DNA of 41,990 nucleotides from Phytobacter massiliensis JC163 (GCF_000321045.1 NZ_HE578949.1:43662-85651), one strand, 5' to 3'. Counted from the stretch's first letter, positions 25,816 through 34,072 are shown. The notes: a model not told the origin generated them from the letters alone. Numbers and translations are program-made.

Positions 25816-26586
25816 TTATTGCACGCTGGTGAGCGTGGTGACCACGCCGCTGTCGTCCACCACGCCGCTGATAATGCGCTGGCTGGTGGCGTTGCGGATT
25901 TTGATTACCTCGCCCTTACGGCCGTTTTTCAGCGCCACGCCGGGCATTGAGGCGGTGATCCCGCCCATATGGGTGACGATGGTGACCGGCTGGTCGCGTT
26001 TCACCAGCAACGGCTCCTGTAGCTGGGCGCGGGTCAGGGGTTTTCCGGGCTGCAGGGTACGCTTGCTGGTCAGGCCGACCACATCGCTGAGGTCCATCAG
26101 CAGTTCGCCGCGCCCGCTGCTGATGTCATATTTTTTGAGCTGCACATCGTCGGCGCTAATAACCGTATCGCGCTGAATCAGTGATTTTGGCATCACCACC
26201 GGGACGTAAACGTCCGGGCGTACCGACACATTCACCTTCCAGCCTCCGTTGCCGGGGCAGTTCACCTCAAAATTCATCCGGCTGAGCGCCGTCTGCGCGG
26301 GAGACGCCGCGTTGATGCGTGGCGCAGAAGGGCAGAGCGGGTCGTTGGCCACGGCCGAAGGGATAAAGACATTGAAGGTGTAGCGGTAGTCATGCCAGCG
26401 GGCCTTCTGCGCCAGCGCGTCGATTTGCCGGCTGGCGGCGCTCAGTACCAGCGCGTTGATCTGCTCGCGGGCGCTGTGCTGCACCGGCTGCGTGGCGGCA
26501 AACGCCGTCAGGGCGGGTGTTGATGCGAACGCCAGCGTAACGGCCATGCGGAAAAAGGTTTTCCGCCGAGTGAAAAGTGATCTCAT
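25816..26586 (-). CDS. lfgA: Flag-2 P-ring chaperone LfgA (FlgA-like)
   Basis: A 256-residue FlgA homologue: signal peptide (FFRMAVTLAFASTPALTAFA), then the SAF-type domain (VVMPKSLIQRDTVISADDVQLK; LQPGKPLTRAQLQ). FlgA is a periplasmic chaperone for P-ring protein FlgI. The ATG at 26586 follows AAGAAAGGA. A longer reading to 26622 lacks support and would run into the sigma-54 promoter of lfgB. Divergent from lfgB. Confidence 0.92.
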   Translation of the reverse strand: MRSLFTRRKTFFRMAVTLAFASTPALTAFAATQPVQHSAREQINALVLSAASRQIDALAQKARWHDYRYTFNVFIPSAVANDPLCPSAPRINAASPAQTALSRMNFEVNCPGNGGWKVNVSVRPDVYVPVVMPKSLIQRDTVISADDVQLKKYDISSGRGELLMDLSDVVGLTSKRTLQPGKPLTRAQLQEPLLVKRDQPVTIVTHMGGITASMPGVALKNGRKGEVIKIRNATSQRIISGVVDDSGVVTTLTSVQ

Positions 26587-26616
26587 AAAATCCTTTCTTA
26601 TCAACTGCTTAATAAT

Positions 26617-26632
26617 TGGCATGGTTATTGCT
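26617..26632 (+). promoter_or_regulatory. Sigma-54 promoter of the lfgB operon
   Basis: TGGCATGGTTATTGCT is a near-consensus -24/-12 promoter (TGGCACG-N4-TTGCA), with GG and GC 12 nt apart. Its context is almost the same as at lafB. The transcript would start about 15 nt before the lfgB ATG. Confidence 0.88.
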
Positions 26633-26659
26633 TATAACCGCAGGATCAATGCAGGAGTG

Positions 26660-27016
26660 ATGGAAAGAATGGGAATCAGTTTTCAGCAGGCGTTGGGGGT
26701 ACATCCGCAGGCAGTGAAGTTACGTCTTGAGAGGACCGAGCTACTGACTGCGAACCTGGCGAACGTCGATACGCCAAATTTCAAGGCTAAAGATATTGAT
26801 TTTGCCGCTGAGATGCAACGGGCAAGCCGGACAAATGTCATGCCCGAAGTGGACGTGAAATACCGCGTGCCGATGCAGCCTGCAAAAGATGGCAATACCG
26901 TCGAGCTGAATACCGAACAGGCGCGGTTTTCGCAAAATAGTATGGATTATCAAAGCAGTCTGGCCTTTCTAAACCTGCAAATCAGCGGGATCAGAGAAGC
27001 GATTGAAGGGAAATAA
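26660..27016 (+). CDS. lfgB: Flag-2 proximal rod protein LfgB (FlgB-like)
   Basis: A 118-residue FlgB homologue. The FlgB/FlgC motif LTANLANVDTPNFKAKDIDF is clear, and the C-terminal D0 helix (SSLAFLNLQISGIREAI) is present. ATG 26660 follows AGGAG at four bases; a second ATG nine bases in is an alternative. It is the first gene of the sigma-54-driven rod operon. Confidence 0.92.
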   Translation: MERMGISFQQALGVHPQAVKLRLERTELLTANLANVDTPNFKAKDIDFAAEMQRASRTNVMPEVDVKYRVPMQPAKDGNTVELNTEQARFSQNSMDYQSSLAFLNLQISGIREAIEGK

Positions 27017-27018
27017 CA

Positions 27019-27345
27019 ATGTCGTTTTCGGATATTTATCAGATTTCCGGCTCGGCGATGACGGCGCAAACCATCCGCCTGAACACCGTCGCCAGTAATC
27101 TTGCCAACGCAGAGGCGCCTGCCCACAGCGAAGCGCAGGCCTATAAAGCCCGCAGCCCGGTTTTCGCTGCGGTTTACAACAACAGCCTGATCGGCGCTCA
27201 TCATCAGCACGCTATCGACGGTGCCAGCGTCCAGGTTGAGGATGTGTTGCAAAGCGGCGGCGCGATAAAGCGCTATGAACCTCACCACCCGATGGCCGAC
27301 GGCAACGGCTACGTCTGGTATTCCCGATTTAATGCAGGAGTCTGA
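27019..27345 (+). pseudogene. lfgC: lfgC, 3'-truncated proximal rod gene at a deletion junction
   Basis: The first ~97 residues are a good FlgC homologue ([28 protein letters not shown]). FlgC proteins normally continue with a segment like VNVVEEMANMISASRSYQTN and end near residue 135-140. Here the sequence switches after GYV to an unrelated WYSRFNAGV and stops at 108 residues. The C-terminal D0 helix needed for rod assembly is lost. Two bases later lfgI begins, so the genes normally between lfgC and lfgI are missing. Confidence 0.9.
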
Positions 27346-27346
27346 C

Positions 27347-28468
27347 ATGCAACACATACGCGGGCGCTGGCGGCAGGCGTTTTACGGCGTCGCTATCGCC
27401 TTCACGCTGGCGCTGCCCGGCATGGCGCAGGCGCAGTCCCTTGAGTCGCTGGTGAATGTCCAGGGGGTGAGGGAGAACCAGCTGGTGGGCTACAGTCTGG
27501 TGGTCGGGCTGGACGGCACCGGCGATAAAAACCAGGTCAAGTTCACCAACCAGACCATTACCAACATGCTGCGCCAGTTCGGCGTGCAGCTACCCGCCAA
27601 AATCGACCCGAAGGTGAAGAACGTGGCGGCGGTGGCGGTCAGCGCCGTACTGCCGCCGATGTATTCGCGCGGGCAGACCATTGACGTGACCGTCTCCTCC
27701 ATTGGCGATGCGAAAAGCCTGCGCGGCGGCACCCTGCTGCTGACGCAGCTGCACGGCGCGGATGGCGAAGTGTATGCCCTGGCGCAGGGCAGCGTGGTGG
27801 TCGGCGGGATGAACGCCACCGGCGCCAGCGGCTCCAGCGTTACCGTCAACACCCCAACGGCGGGGCTTATCCCCAACGGCGCGACGGTTGAGCGTGAAAT
27901 TCCCAGCGACTTTCAGATGGGCGACACCATCACCCTCAATCTCAAGCGCCCGTCGTTTAAAGACGCCAACAATATCGCCGGAGCGATTAACGCCGCGTTT
28001 GGCGGTATCGCCACCGCGCAAAGCTCCACCAGCGTGACCGTTCGCGCGCCAACCAGCCCCGGCGCTCGCGTGGCGTTTATGTCGCAGCTTGATGATGTGC
28101 AGGTGCAGGCCGAGCGGGTACGCGCCCGCGTCGTCTTTAATTCGCGCACCGGCACGGTGGTGATGGGCGACGGCGTCGTACTGCACGCGGCGGCGGTTTC
28201 CCACGGCAGCCTGACGGTTTCCATCAGCGAAACCAGCAATGTCAGCCAGCCCAACGCCTTCGCTGGCGGGCGCACCGCCGTAACGCCGCAGAGCAATATT
28301 TCGGTGAACCACGCCCGTCCGGGGATGATCAGCCTGCCGGAGTCGAGCAGCCTGAAAACGCTGGTCAACGCGCTTAACAGCCTGGGGGCCACGCCGGATG
28401 ACATCATGTCTATTTTACAGGCGCTGCATCAAGCAGGCGCTCTCGATGCCGACCTGGAGGTGATCTAA
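27347..28468 (+). CDS. lfgI: Flag-2 P-ring protein LfgI (FlgI-like)
   Basis: A 373-residue FlgI homologue with a signal peptide ([14 protein letters not shown]) and the family start ...[26 protein letters not shown]. It forms the periplasmic P-ring with help from LfgA. ATG 27347 has AGGAG at a good distance; this ribosome site survived the neighbouring deletion. Full length. The stop overlaps the lfgJ start (TAATG). Confidence 0.95.
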   Translation: MQHIRGRWRQAFYGVAIAFTLALPGMAQAQSLESLVNVQGVRENQLVGYSLVVGLDGTGDKNQVKFTNQTITNMLRQFGVQLPAKIDPKVKNVAAVAVSAVLPPMYSRGQTIDVTVSSIGDAKSLRGGTLLLTQLHGADGEVYALAQGSVVVGGMNATGASGSSVTVNTPTAGLIPNGATVEREIPSDFQMGDTITLNLKRPSFKDANNIAGAINAAFGGIATAQSSTSVTVRAPTSPGARVAFMSQLDDVQVQAERVRARVVFNSRTGTVVMGDGVVLHAAAVSHGSLTVSISETSNVSQPNAFAGGRTAVTPQSNISVNHARPGMISLPESSSLKTLVNALNSLGATPDDIMSILQALHQAGALDADLEVI

Positions 28469-28779
28469 TGGCAGATATCCACATCAACCGCAGCGGCGGA
28501 ACGTCTGGCCACGATGCCTTAATGGGGCCGGAAATCAAAGATAACGACCTGCAAAAAGCAGCGGAGCAGTTCGAAGCTATCTTCCTGCGCAATATGCTCA
28601 AGGAGATGCGGAAAACCAATGAGATCTTTGATTCTAAAGACAATCCGTTTAACAGCGACTCGGTGCGCATGATGCAGGGCTTTTATGATGACCAGCTTTG
28701 TAACACCCTGGCACAGCACCACGGTATCGGCATTGCGGCGATGCTGGTTAAACAGCTTTCACCCCATCACAAAGCGTAA
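28468..28779 (+). CDS. lfgJ: Flag-2 rod assembly protein LfgJ, single-domain (FlgJ-like)
   Basis: A 103-residue FlgJ rod-scaffold domain (KAAEQFEAIFLRNMLKEMRK; MMQGFYDDQL). The peptidoglycan hydrolase domain of enteric FlgJ (~310 residues) is absent, so a separate lytic enzyme would be needed. Short FlgJ forms are known in other bacteria, so this need not be a truncation. A terminator follows. Confidence 0.9.
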   Translation: MADIHINRSGGTSGHDALMGPEIKDNDLQKAAEQFEAIFLRNMLKEMRKTNEIFDSKDNPFNSDSVRMMQGFYDDQLCNTLAQHHGIGIAAMLVKQLSPHHKA

Positions 28780-28780
28780 C

Positions 28781-28810
28781 GCGGCGGCGGCTTAAGAAGC
28801 CGTCGCTTTT
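28781..28810 (+). terminator. Rho-independent terminator after lfgJ
   Basis: GCGGCGGCTT and AAGCCGTCGC pair (one G:U) around a tight loop, followed by TTTT. It lies directly after the lfgJ stop codon and separates the rod operon from lfgK. Its right arm overlaps a sigma-28-type promoter candidate. Confidence 0.65.
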
Positions 28811-28818
28811 CGCCGCTT
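28792..28818 (+). promoter_or_regulatory. LafS (sigma-28-type) promoter candidate of lfgK
   Basis: TTAAGAAG, 11 nt, CGCCGCTT, with the same geometry and the same CGCTTTT ending as the lfgM box. Enteric flgKL are also class 3 genes. The -35 half is weaker than at lfgM and lafA and is shared with the terminator stem. Confidence 0.45.
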
Positions 28819-28862
28819 TTAAGCTGCATGGTTGATAACGACAGACCGGCAAGGATTTTTTA

Positions 28863-30239
28863 ATGGATATGATTAACATTGGCTACAGCGGCGCTTCTAC
28901 GGCGCAGGTGGAGCTAAACGTTACGGCGCAGAATACCGCCAATGCGATGACCGATGGCTACACCCGCCAGGTGGCGGTAATTAGCAGCATCGGCGCCAGC
29001 GGCGGCTCGTCGAACAGCGCGGGCAACGGCGTGCAGGTAGACAGCATCCGCCGGGTCTCTAACCAGTACCAGGTCAACCAGGTCTGGTATGCCGCCAGCG
29101 ATTACGGCTACTACAGTACGCAGCAGGAGTATCTGACCCAGTTGGAAACGGTGCTCAGCGATGAAAACAGCAGCCTGAGCGGCGGCTTTGACAACTTTTT
29201 CGCCGCCCTGAACGAGGCCACCACCAGCCCGGATGATTCGGCCCTGCGCGAGCAGGTGCTGAGCGAATCCAGCGCGCTGGCGCTGCGTATCGACAACACC
29301 CTGGATTACGTCTCCTCCCAAAGCAGTGAAATTGTAAGCCAGGAGCAGGCGATGGTGGCGCAAATCAACACCCTGACCAGCGGTATCGCCAGCTATAACC
29401 AGCAGATTGCCCAGGCCGAAGCCAACGGCGACAACGCCTCCGCCCTGTATGACGCCCGTGACCAGATGGTTGAACAGCTGAGCGGCATGATGGATGTGCA
29501 GGTCAATATCGATGACGAGGGCAACTATAACGTCACGCTACAGAACGGCCAGCCGTTAGTCAGCGGCCAGCAGTGTTCGACCATCGCGCTGGAAAGCAAC
29601 CCTGACGGCACGCAGAGCATGTCGCTGACCTTCGCGGGCACGACCTCCTCCATGACCACCGATACCGGCGGTTCGCTGGGGGCGCTGTTTGATTACCAGA
29701 ACCAGGTGCTGACGCCGCTTTCCGATACCATCAACAGCATCGCCTCGCAGTTCGCCGACGCGGTGAACGGCCAGCTTGCGCAGGGGTACGACCTTAACGG
29801 TAACCCCGGCGAGCCGCTGTTTATCTACGATGCCAATGACTCAGACGGCCCGCTGACCGTTAACCCCGATATCACCGCCGATGAGCTGGCCTTCTCCAGC
29901 TCGCCGGATGAGAGCGGCAACAGCGACAATCTGCAGGCGCTGATAAACATCTCTACCGAACCGCTGTCGATTGCCAACCTCGGCGACGTCACCGTCGGCG
30001 CGGCCTGCTCGTCGATCATCAGCGACATCGGCATTTACAGCCAGCAGAACCAGACCGAGGCCCAGGCGGCGTCGAATGTCTATTCCGAAGCGCAGAACCA
30101 GCAGAGCAGCGTCAGCGGCGTCAGCATGGACGAAGAAGCGGTGAACCTTATTACCTATCAGCAGATTTATGAGGCCAACCTGAAAGTCATTTCAGCCGGC
30201 GCGGAGATTTTCGACTCTGTGCTGGAGATGTGTAGCTAA
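28863..30239 (+). CDS. lfgK: Flag-2 hook-filament junction protein LfgK (FlgK/HAP1-like)
   Basis: A 458-residue FlgK homologue. The N-terminal rod-type motif (AQNTANAMTDGYTRQV) and the C-terminal D0 helix (EAVNLITYQQIYEANLKVISAGAEIFDSVL) are both present. It would be the first junction protein between hook and filament. ATG 28863 follows AAGGA. lfgL starts 12 bp after its stop. Confidence 0.94.
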   Translation: MDMINIGYSGASTAQVELNVTAQNTANAMTDGYTRQVAVISSIGASGGSSNSAGNGVQVDSIRRVSNQYQVNQVWYAASDYGYYSTQQEYLTQLETVLSDENSSLSGGFDNFFAALNEATTSPDDSALREQVLSESSALALRIDNTLDYVSSQSSEIVSQEQAMVAQINTLTSGIASYNQQIAQAEANGDNASALYDARDQMVEQLSGMMDVQVNIDDEGNYNVTLQNGQPLVSGQQCSTIALESNPDGTQSMSLTFAGTTSSMTTDTGGSLGALFDYQNQVLTPLSDTINSIASQFADAVNGQLAQGYDLNGNPGEPLFIYDANDSDGPLTVNPDITADELAFSSSPDESGNSDNLQALINISTEPLSIANLGDVTVGAACSSIISDIGIYSQQNQTEAQAASNVYSEAQNQQSSVSGVSMDEEAVNLITYQQIYEANLKVISAGAEIFDSVLEMCS

Positions 30240-30251
30240 CCGGAGAGCACT

Positions 30252-31181
30252 ATGCGCGTTACCGCCCAACAATCTTATGTTTCCATGACCCGGAGCTTTA
30301 ACGATCTCTCAAACGATCTGGCGCACGTGGTCACCCAGATGGCGACCGGCAAAAGCATTTTGCTGCCGTCGGACGATCCTATCGCCTCCACCCGTATTAC
30401 CCAGCTTAACCGCCAGCAGGCGGCGATCGACCAGTACCAGAGCAATATTGATGCCGCCTCGGCCGGCATGAGCCAGCAGGAATCCATTCTGGATGGCGTC
30501 AATAACGATCTGCTTTCCGCGCGCGACGACCTGCTGGAAGCGGCCAACGGCACCAATACCGCCGAGTCGCTGTCAAGCCTTGGGCAGGAGTTGCAATCCC
30601 TGACCGACGCAATGGTCGCGGCGCTCAATTACCAGGACGAAGACGGCCACTACGTCTTTGGCGGCACCGTTAACGACCAGCCGCCGATTGTGGCGATGGA
30701 TGATGACGGCGACGGCGTCACCGATAGCTACGTTTACCAGGGGAACAGCGATCATCGTCAGAGCACGGTCTCCAACGGCGTTGAGGTGGATACCAACGTG
30801 GCGGTGAGCGACTTTTTCGGCAGCAGCCTTGACGTGCTGAACACGCTCAACACCCTGTCGCAGGCGTTGCAGGACCCGTCAGTCGATCCGGCGGACCCGC
30901 AGGTGCAGAGCGATATCGCCAGCGCTATTGATGTGGTCGACACGGCGTCGGATTCGCTGAACGCCTCTATCGCCTCGCTGGGCGAGACGCAAAACACCAT
31001 GTCGATGCTGAGCGGCGCGCAGACAGACATTGCTACCTCGAACGACCAGCTCATCGGCTCGCTAAGCGATCTGGATTACGGCCCCGCTTCCATTACCTTT
31101 ACCGGTCTGGAAGTGGCGATGGAAGCGACTTTAAAAACATACTCGAAGGTGAGTGAGTTAAATCTCTTTAGCGTGCTTTAA
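30252..31181 (+). CDS. lfgL: Flag-2 hook-filament junction protein LfgL (FlgL/HAP3-like)
   Basis: A 309-residue FlgL homologue with flagellin-like N-terminal helices (LAHVVTQMATGKSILLPSDDP) and a matching C-terminal helix (LEVAMEATLKTYSKVSELNLFSVL). The length is typical. A good GGAGAGCAC site precedes the ATG. Confidence 0.93.
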   Translation: MRVTAQQSYVSMTRSFNDLSNDLAHVVTQMATGKSILLPSDDPIASTRITQLNRQQAAIDQYQSNIDAASAGMSQQESILDGVNNDLLSARDDLLEAANGTNTAESLSSLGQELQSLTDAMVAALNYQDEDGHYVFGGTVNDQPPIVAMDDDGDGVTDSYVYQGNSDHRQSTVSNGVEVDTNVAVSDFFGSSLDVLNTLNTLSQALQDPSVDPADPQVQSDIASAIDVVDTASDSLNASIASLGETQNTMSMLSGAQTDIATSNDQLIGSLSDLDYGPASITFTGLEVAMEATLKTYSKVSELNLFSVL

Positions 31182-31206
31182 CAGGCGGCGTTCAGTCAGG
31201 AACAGT

Positions 31207-32200
31207 ATGCAGGTTGGTTTAAACACAACGTCCCTCTCCGCAAGCGGAGCCCATAATGCGTCGGTACAGCAACAGGCGGTGGCGCAAAACGCCCCTGTTC
31301 ATCAGAAGTCGCCCGTTACGGCGAGCGACTATCCGGCCTCCCCGCTGATCGCCACGCGGCCACAACGCTATAGCGTACAGCTTAACGACCAGATCACCAC
31401 GCTACAGCAGGCGGATCACTACCTGGGCCAGCTTGAGCAGCAGCTGCTGGATTACCGGCACGCGGCGCGGCGGCCAGGGGCTACAGGAGAAAAGCGCGGC
31501 GCTTATCCAGACGCTGGAGAAGCGCACCACCCTTTCCGGCGGCGCGGTTGACCGCCAGCTAAAACCGGTTCTACAGGGGGAGGCGAGGGTGACGTTTCAT
31601 GCCCCGGAGCTGGCGCAGACGGTAGAACGCAAAGCGGCGGGCACCCGGATGTTCAGTATCTTTGACGGCAGGCAGACCCGGCTTTCCGCCGTGGCGGTGA
31701 GCGACGATACTGACGACGGCCAGTATCAGGTGCAGATGAGCAACGCCCTGCGCCGTATCGGCATTCAGACCCACGCAAGCCAGGGCGTGATGGCGTTTTC
31801 CGCCGCCGAAGCGCAGTGGCCGCAGATCGCGCAGACGTTGAGCGTCCATGAGGAGGGCGCGAAACCCGCCGCCTTTACCCCCATAAAAACCTTTGCCGAA
31901 CCGTCGCTGGCCGATGAACTTTTGCAGGGCGTACGCCAGGGCGCGCCATCCGCAGACGGCGTACAGCAGGCGCTGGATGCCATTGGCGACAGACGCGCGC
32001 AGATGGCGACGCAGCAGGAGAAGGCCCGCCAGCTTATTGACGGCATGGCCCGTTTTCCGCAGACGGAAAGCGCGGTGCAGGCGTCAAAAACGCTGGGCGG
32101 CGTGCTGGACAACGCCAATCATAATTATCAGGTGTTGATGCAGGCGGTAAATGGTCAGGCGCGGCTCTCGGGCCAGACGGTGCGCAGCCTGTTGCGCTAG
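31207..32200 (+). pseudogene. lafW: lafW-like gene with an apparent frameshift
   Basis: The reading frame from ATG 31207 runs ...QLEQQLLDY and then becomes arginine-rich nonsense, stopping at 31551. A second frame, shifted +1 and open to 32200, carries the continuation (LQEKSAALIQTLEKRTTLSG and ~230 more residues). The shift lies near 31459-31485, in a GC-repeat stretch (CGCGGCGCGGCGG); one extra base or two missing bases would explain it. Position after lfgL matches lafW of Flag-2 loci, described as a hook-associated protein. A sequencing error remains possible. Confidence 0.65.
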
Positions 32201-32212
32201 CGCCGCTGGCGT

Positions 32213-32244
32213 TCCCGGATGCGGCGTTGCCTTATCCGGGCTAC
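32213..32244. repeat. REP element downstream of lafW
   Basis: A palindromic unit starting TCCCGGATGCGGCG and ending TATCCGGGCTAC. It is the inverse of the element at 21208-21239 with two internal differences. It lies between the convergent 3' ends of lafW and the small secreted protein gene. Confidence 0.8.
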
Positions 32245-32259
32245 CTCACGCTGGCGGGG

Positions 32260-32739
32260 TTAATGGGTTTTACAATTGCGGACGATAAGGCCAAAGGCAT
32301 TGGGATCGAGGATCACCAGGCCGCCAAGATCCTGGTTAAAGACCAGGTTCTGTTTCTCGTTCAGGTGAATCCACCACGTCCGCATATTATTTTCATTAAC
32401 GTAAGAACCAATACTGGATAACAACTCATCGGTCTTATCGGTATCGGCCTGGCTGAATTTAAATATTCCCTGGCGGGCCGTGCCTGCATGACGGTCGGTA
32501 CAGGCGGAAACTTTAAATACGGAGGGCGAATTATTATTGCCGCCCAGCGGGCGCACCGTCACGACAGGCTCATCGCCCGGGTTACTGACCACCATTTGAT
32601 AATGGGTGTTTTTCCCCGTCGACAGATCGTAATTTGCCATTACCGTCGATTCAATTTCCGCTCTGGCCAGCGAAGAGCATGACATTAATGCAATAAGTGC
32701 GAAGCTGGATAAATATTTATTAGCAAGACGGCATTTCAT
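32260..32739 (-). CDS. Small secreted protein paired with lafZ
   Basis: A 159-residue protein of unknown family. The N-terminal signal sequence (YLSSFALIALMSCSSLARA) could be a normal signal peptide. The mature part has two cysteines (VSACTD and VRNCKTH) that could form a disulfide. The gene overlaps the end of lafZ by 20 bp on the same strand, so the two are surely co-transcribed. A periplasmic partner for the membrane regulator LafZ, as ToxS is for ToxR, is a reasonable inference. Confidence 0.75.
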   Translation of the reverse strand: MKCRLANKYLSSFALIALMSCSSLARAEIESTVMANYDLSTGKNTHYQMVVSNPGDEPVVTVRPLGGNNNSPSVFKVSACTDRHAGTARQGIFKFSQADTDKTDELLSSIGSYVNENNMRTWWIHLNEKQNLVFNQDLGGLVILDPNAFGLIVRNCKTH

Positions 32740-33607
32740 TTAACATTTTCTCCACTTCCTGAAACATAATAGCGTTCAGCTCTTTATCTTTGTTTTGCCA
32801 GTTGGAAAAATTCAGCGCCAGCTGCGTGCTTTTATCGCAAGACGAATTGAGCAGGATATCCAGCGACAGTTTTTGCAGCGAAGCCTTGTAATAGAGGTCC
32901 ATCGTTGCATTATGCGTCGCTAATAGCGCGTTAACCTGATGCAGGGCAGGGCTAATATGGCGTGAAAATGTCGAGGGCTGCGCCTGCTCGGCAGGGGAGT
33001 GATAAAAGTGAAAAAGGGCAATGCGGCTGGCATCCTTGACGTTCTCTTTTACCAGCTGCGGTACATCCACAGCGGCCTGAGACGTGAAGCGGGGTAAAGC
33101 GAAAAAGACGCTGCCCGCTACGCACGCTAAGGCACAGAGCGCCAGCAGAGCGTTACGGCGACGATGGCTTGCAGGCGGGGCGGACGGGGTGATGACGCTC
33201 TCCGGCTCCGGCAAAGCGGGCGCTGGTGCTGAGGTCTCAACCACCGGCAGCGGCGCCTCTTCGGGCGGCGCGTTTTCCACCGCGTCTTCAACAAAAGTCA
33301 GATAACTTTTATTAAACAGATACCCTTTTTTCGGCACCGTTTTGATAATTTCCTGCTGCTTGCCATCATCATCAATGGCGACGCGCAGCGCATGAATCGC
33401 GGTAGGCAGACTATTGCCGCCGACGACCCGGTTCTTCCACACCTCTGACATCAGAAAAGCGCGGGACATCACCGTATCGGCATTCTTAGCTAATATTTCT
33501 AACAAAATAAAATGGTATTCGCCCAGGCGACGTGTTTCGCCTGTTTCACAATGAATCAAGGCATTGAGCGACGAATCCATTCGCCAGTTGTTGACTACAA
33601 TACTCAT
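32720..33607 (-). CDS. lafZ: Membrane-bound winged-helix regulator LafZ (ToxR/CadC-like)
   Basis: A 295-residue protein. Residues 1-105 form an OmpR/PhoB-type winged helix (LGEYHFILLEILAKN; MSEVWKNRVVGGNSLPTAIHALR; KTVPKKGYLF). A proline-rich linker follows, then one membrane helix at ~152-172 and a ~120-residue periplasmic domain with two cysteines (SSCDKS, MPSC). This is ToxR/CadC architecture. Flag-2 loci of other enterobacteria carry such a regulator, LafZ, beside lafA. It is divergent from lafA. Confidence 0.85.
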   Translation of the reverse strand: MSIVVNNWRMDSSLNALIHCETGETRRLGEYHFILLEILAKNADTVMSRAFLMSEVWKNRVVGGNSLPTAIHALRVAIDDDGKQQEIIKTVPKKGYLFNKSYLTFVEDAVENAPPEEAPLPVVETSAPAPALPEPESVITPSAPPASHRRRNALLALCALACVAGSVFFALPRFTSQAAVDVPQLVKENVKDASRIALFHFYHSPAEQAQPSTFSRHISPALHQVNALLATHNATMDLYYKASLQKLSLDILLNSSCDKSTQLALNFSNWQNKDKELNAIMFQEVEKMLNEMPSC

Positions 33608-34072
33608 GGTCTGGTTACCTGTGCACTATCCTTAATGAACGTGTGTGATTATTTGTGCTGTGGCCTGAAAGCGGGCATTTTTATTTTTGCCAATACATTA
33701 GCGTGACTAAAATGGAGGGCAAATGTAGCGAAAGCCCTGACCTGCTACAATACAAAAATACGCCGCTTTTGCAACTGAATGTAAATTAATTTTCCAGTAG
33801 CATTTTTTAATAAGTGCATGTCTTAAGGATCTACTTAAGGTTATCAGTAAATTATGCTTCATCTTTTTATCAACTTTTTTAAGCATTGGAATATTACTAA
33901 TAATCTTTTTATAAGGTTTTTTTTGATCTGGATCTAAAGTACTTTTTTATTGCATCTGCCGTCACAACCGTGCCAGGAAAATTTTTTTCGTTGTCGCTTT
34001 AAGTTTTCGCATCAGGCTGTCGTTTTTACAGAGTGTAGAAACAAACAACGAGTATTCCTAAGGAGCAGGACC
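33608..34072. other. Divergent intergenic region between lafZ and lafA
   Basis: 465 bp of AT-rich sequence with several T-runs and no convincing gene. It carries the sigma-28-type lafA promoter at 33999-34025 and the lafA ribosome site. The AT-rich stretch (about 33770-33960) is a plausible landing zone for LafZ or a nucleoid protein such as H-NS, but no specific operator could be recognised. Confidence 0.6.
33999..34025 (+). promoter_or_regulatory. LafS (sigma-28-type) promoter of lafA
   Basis: TTAAGTTT, 11 nt, TGTCGTTT. It shares TTAAGTTTTCGC and spacing with the lfgM promoter. The predicted transcript starts about 40 nt before the lafA ATG. Its -10 half departs from the classic GCCGATAA. 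Confidence 0.6.

Noticed and set aside
26456-26659. Upstream extension of lfgB to give 186 codons
   Set aside because: It overlaps lfgA and the sigma-54 promoter; FlgB homology begins at 26660-26669.
27275-27346. Upstream extension of lfgI into lfgC
   Set aside because: The extension would precede the signal peptide and overlaps lfgC; ATG 27347 with its AGGAG site fits FlgI length.
33937-33965. TAAAGTAC ... GCCGTCAC as an alternative sigma-28 promoter for lafA
   Set aside because: The spacing between halves is about four bases too long for the class 3 consensus, and the box at 33999-34025 matches lfgM much better.
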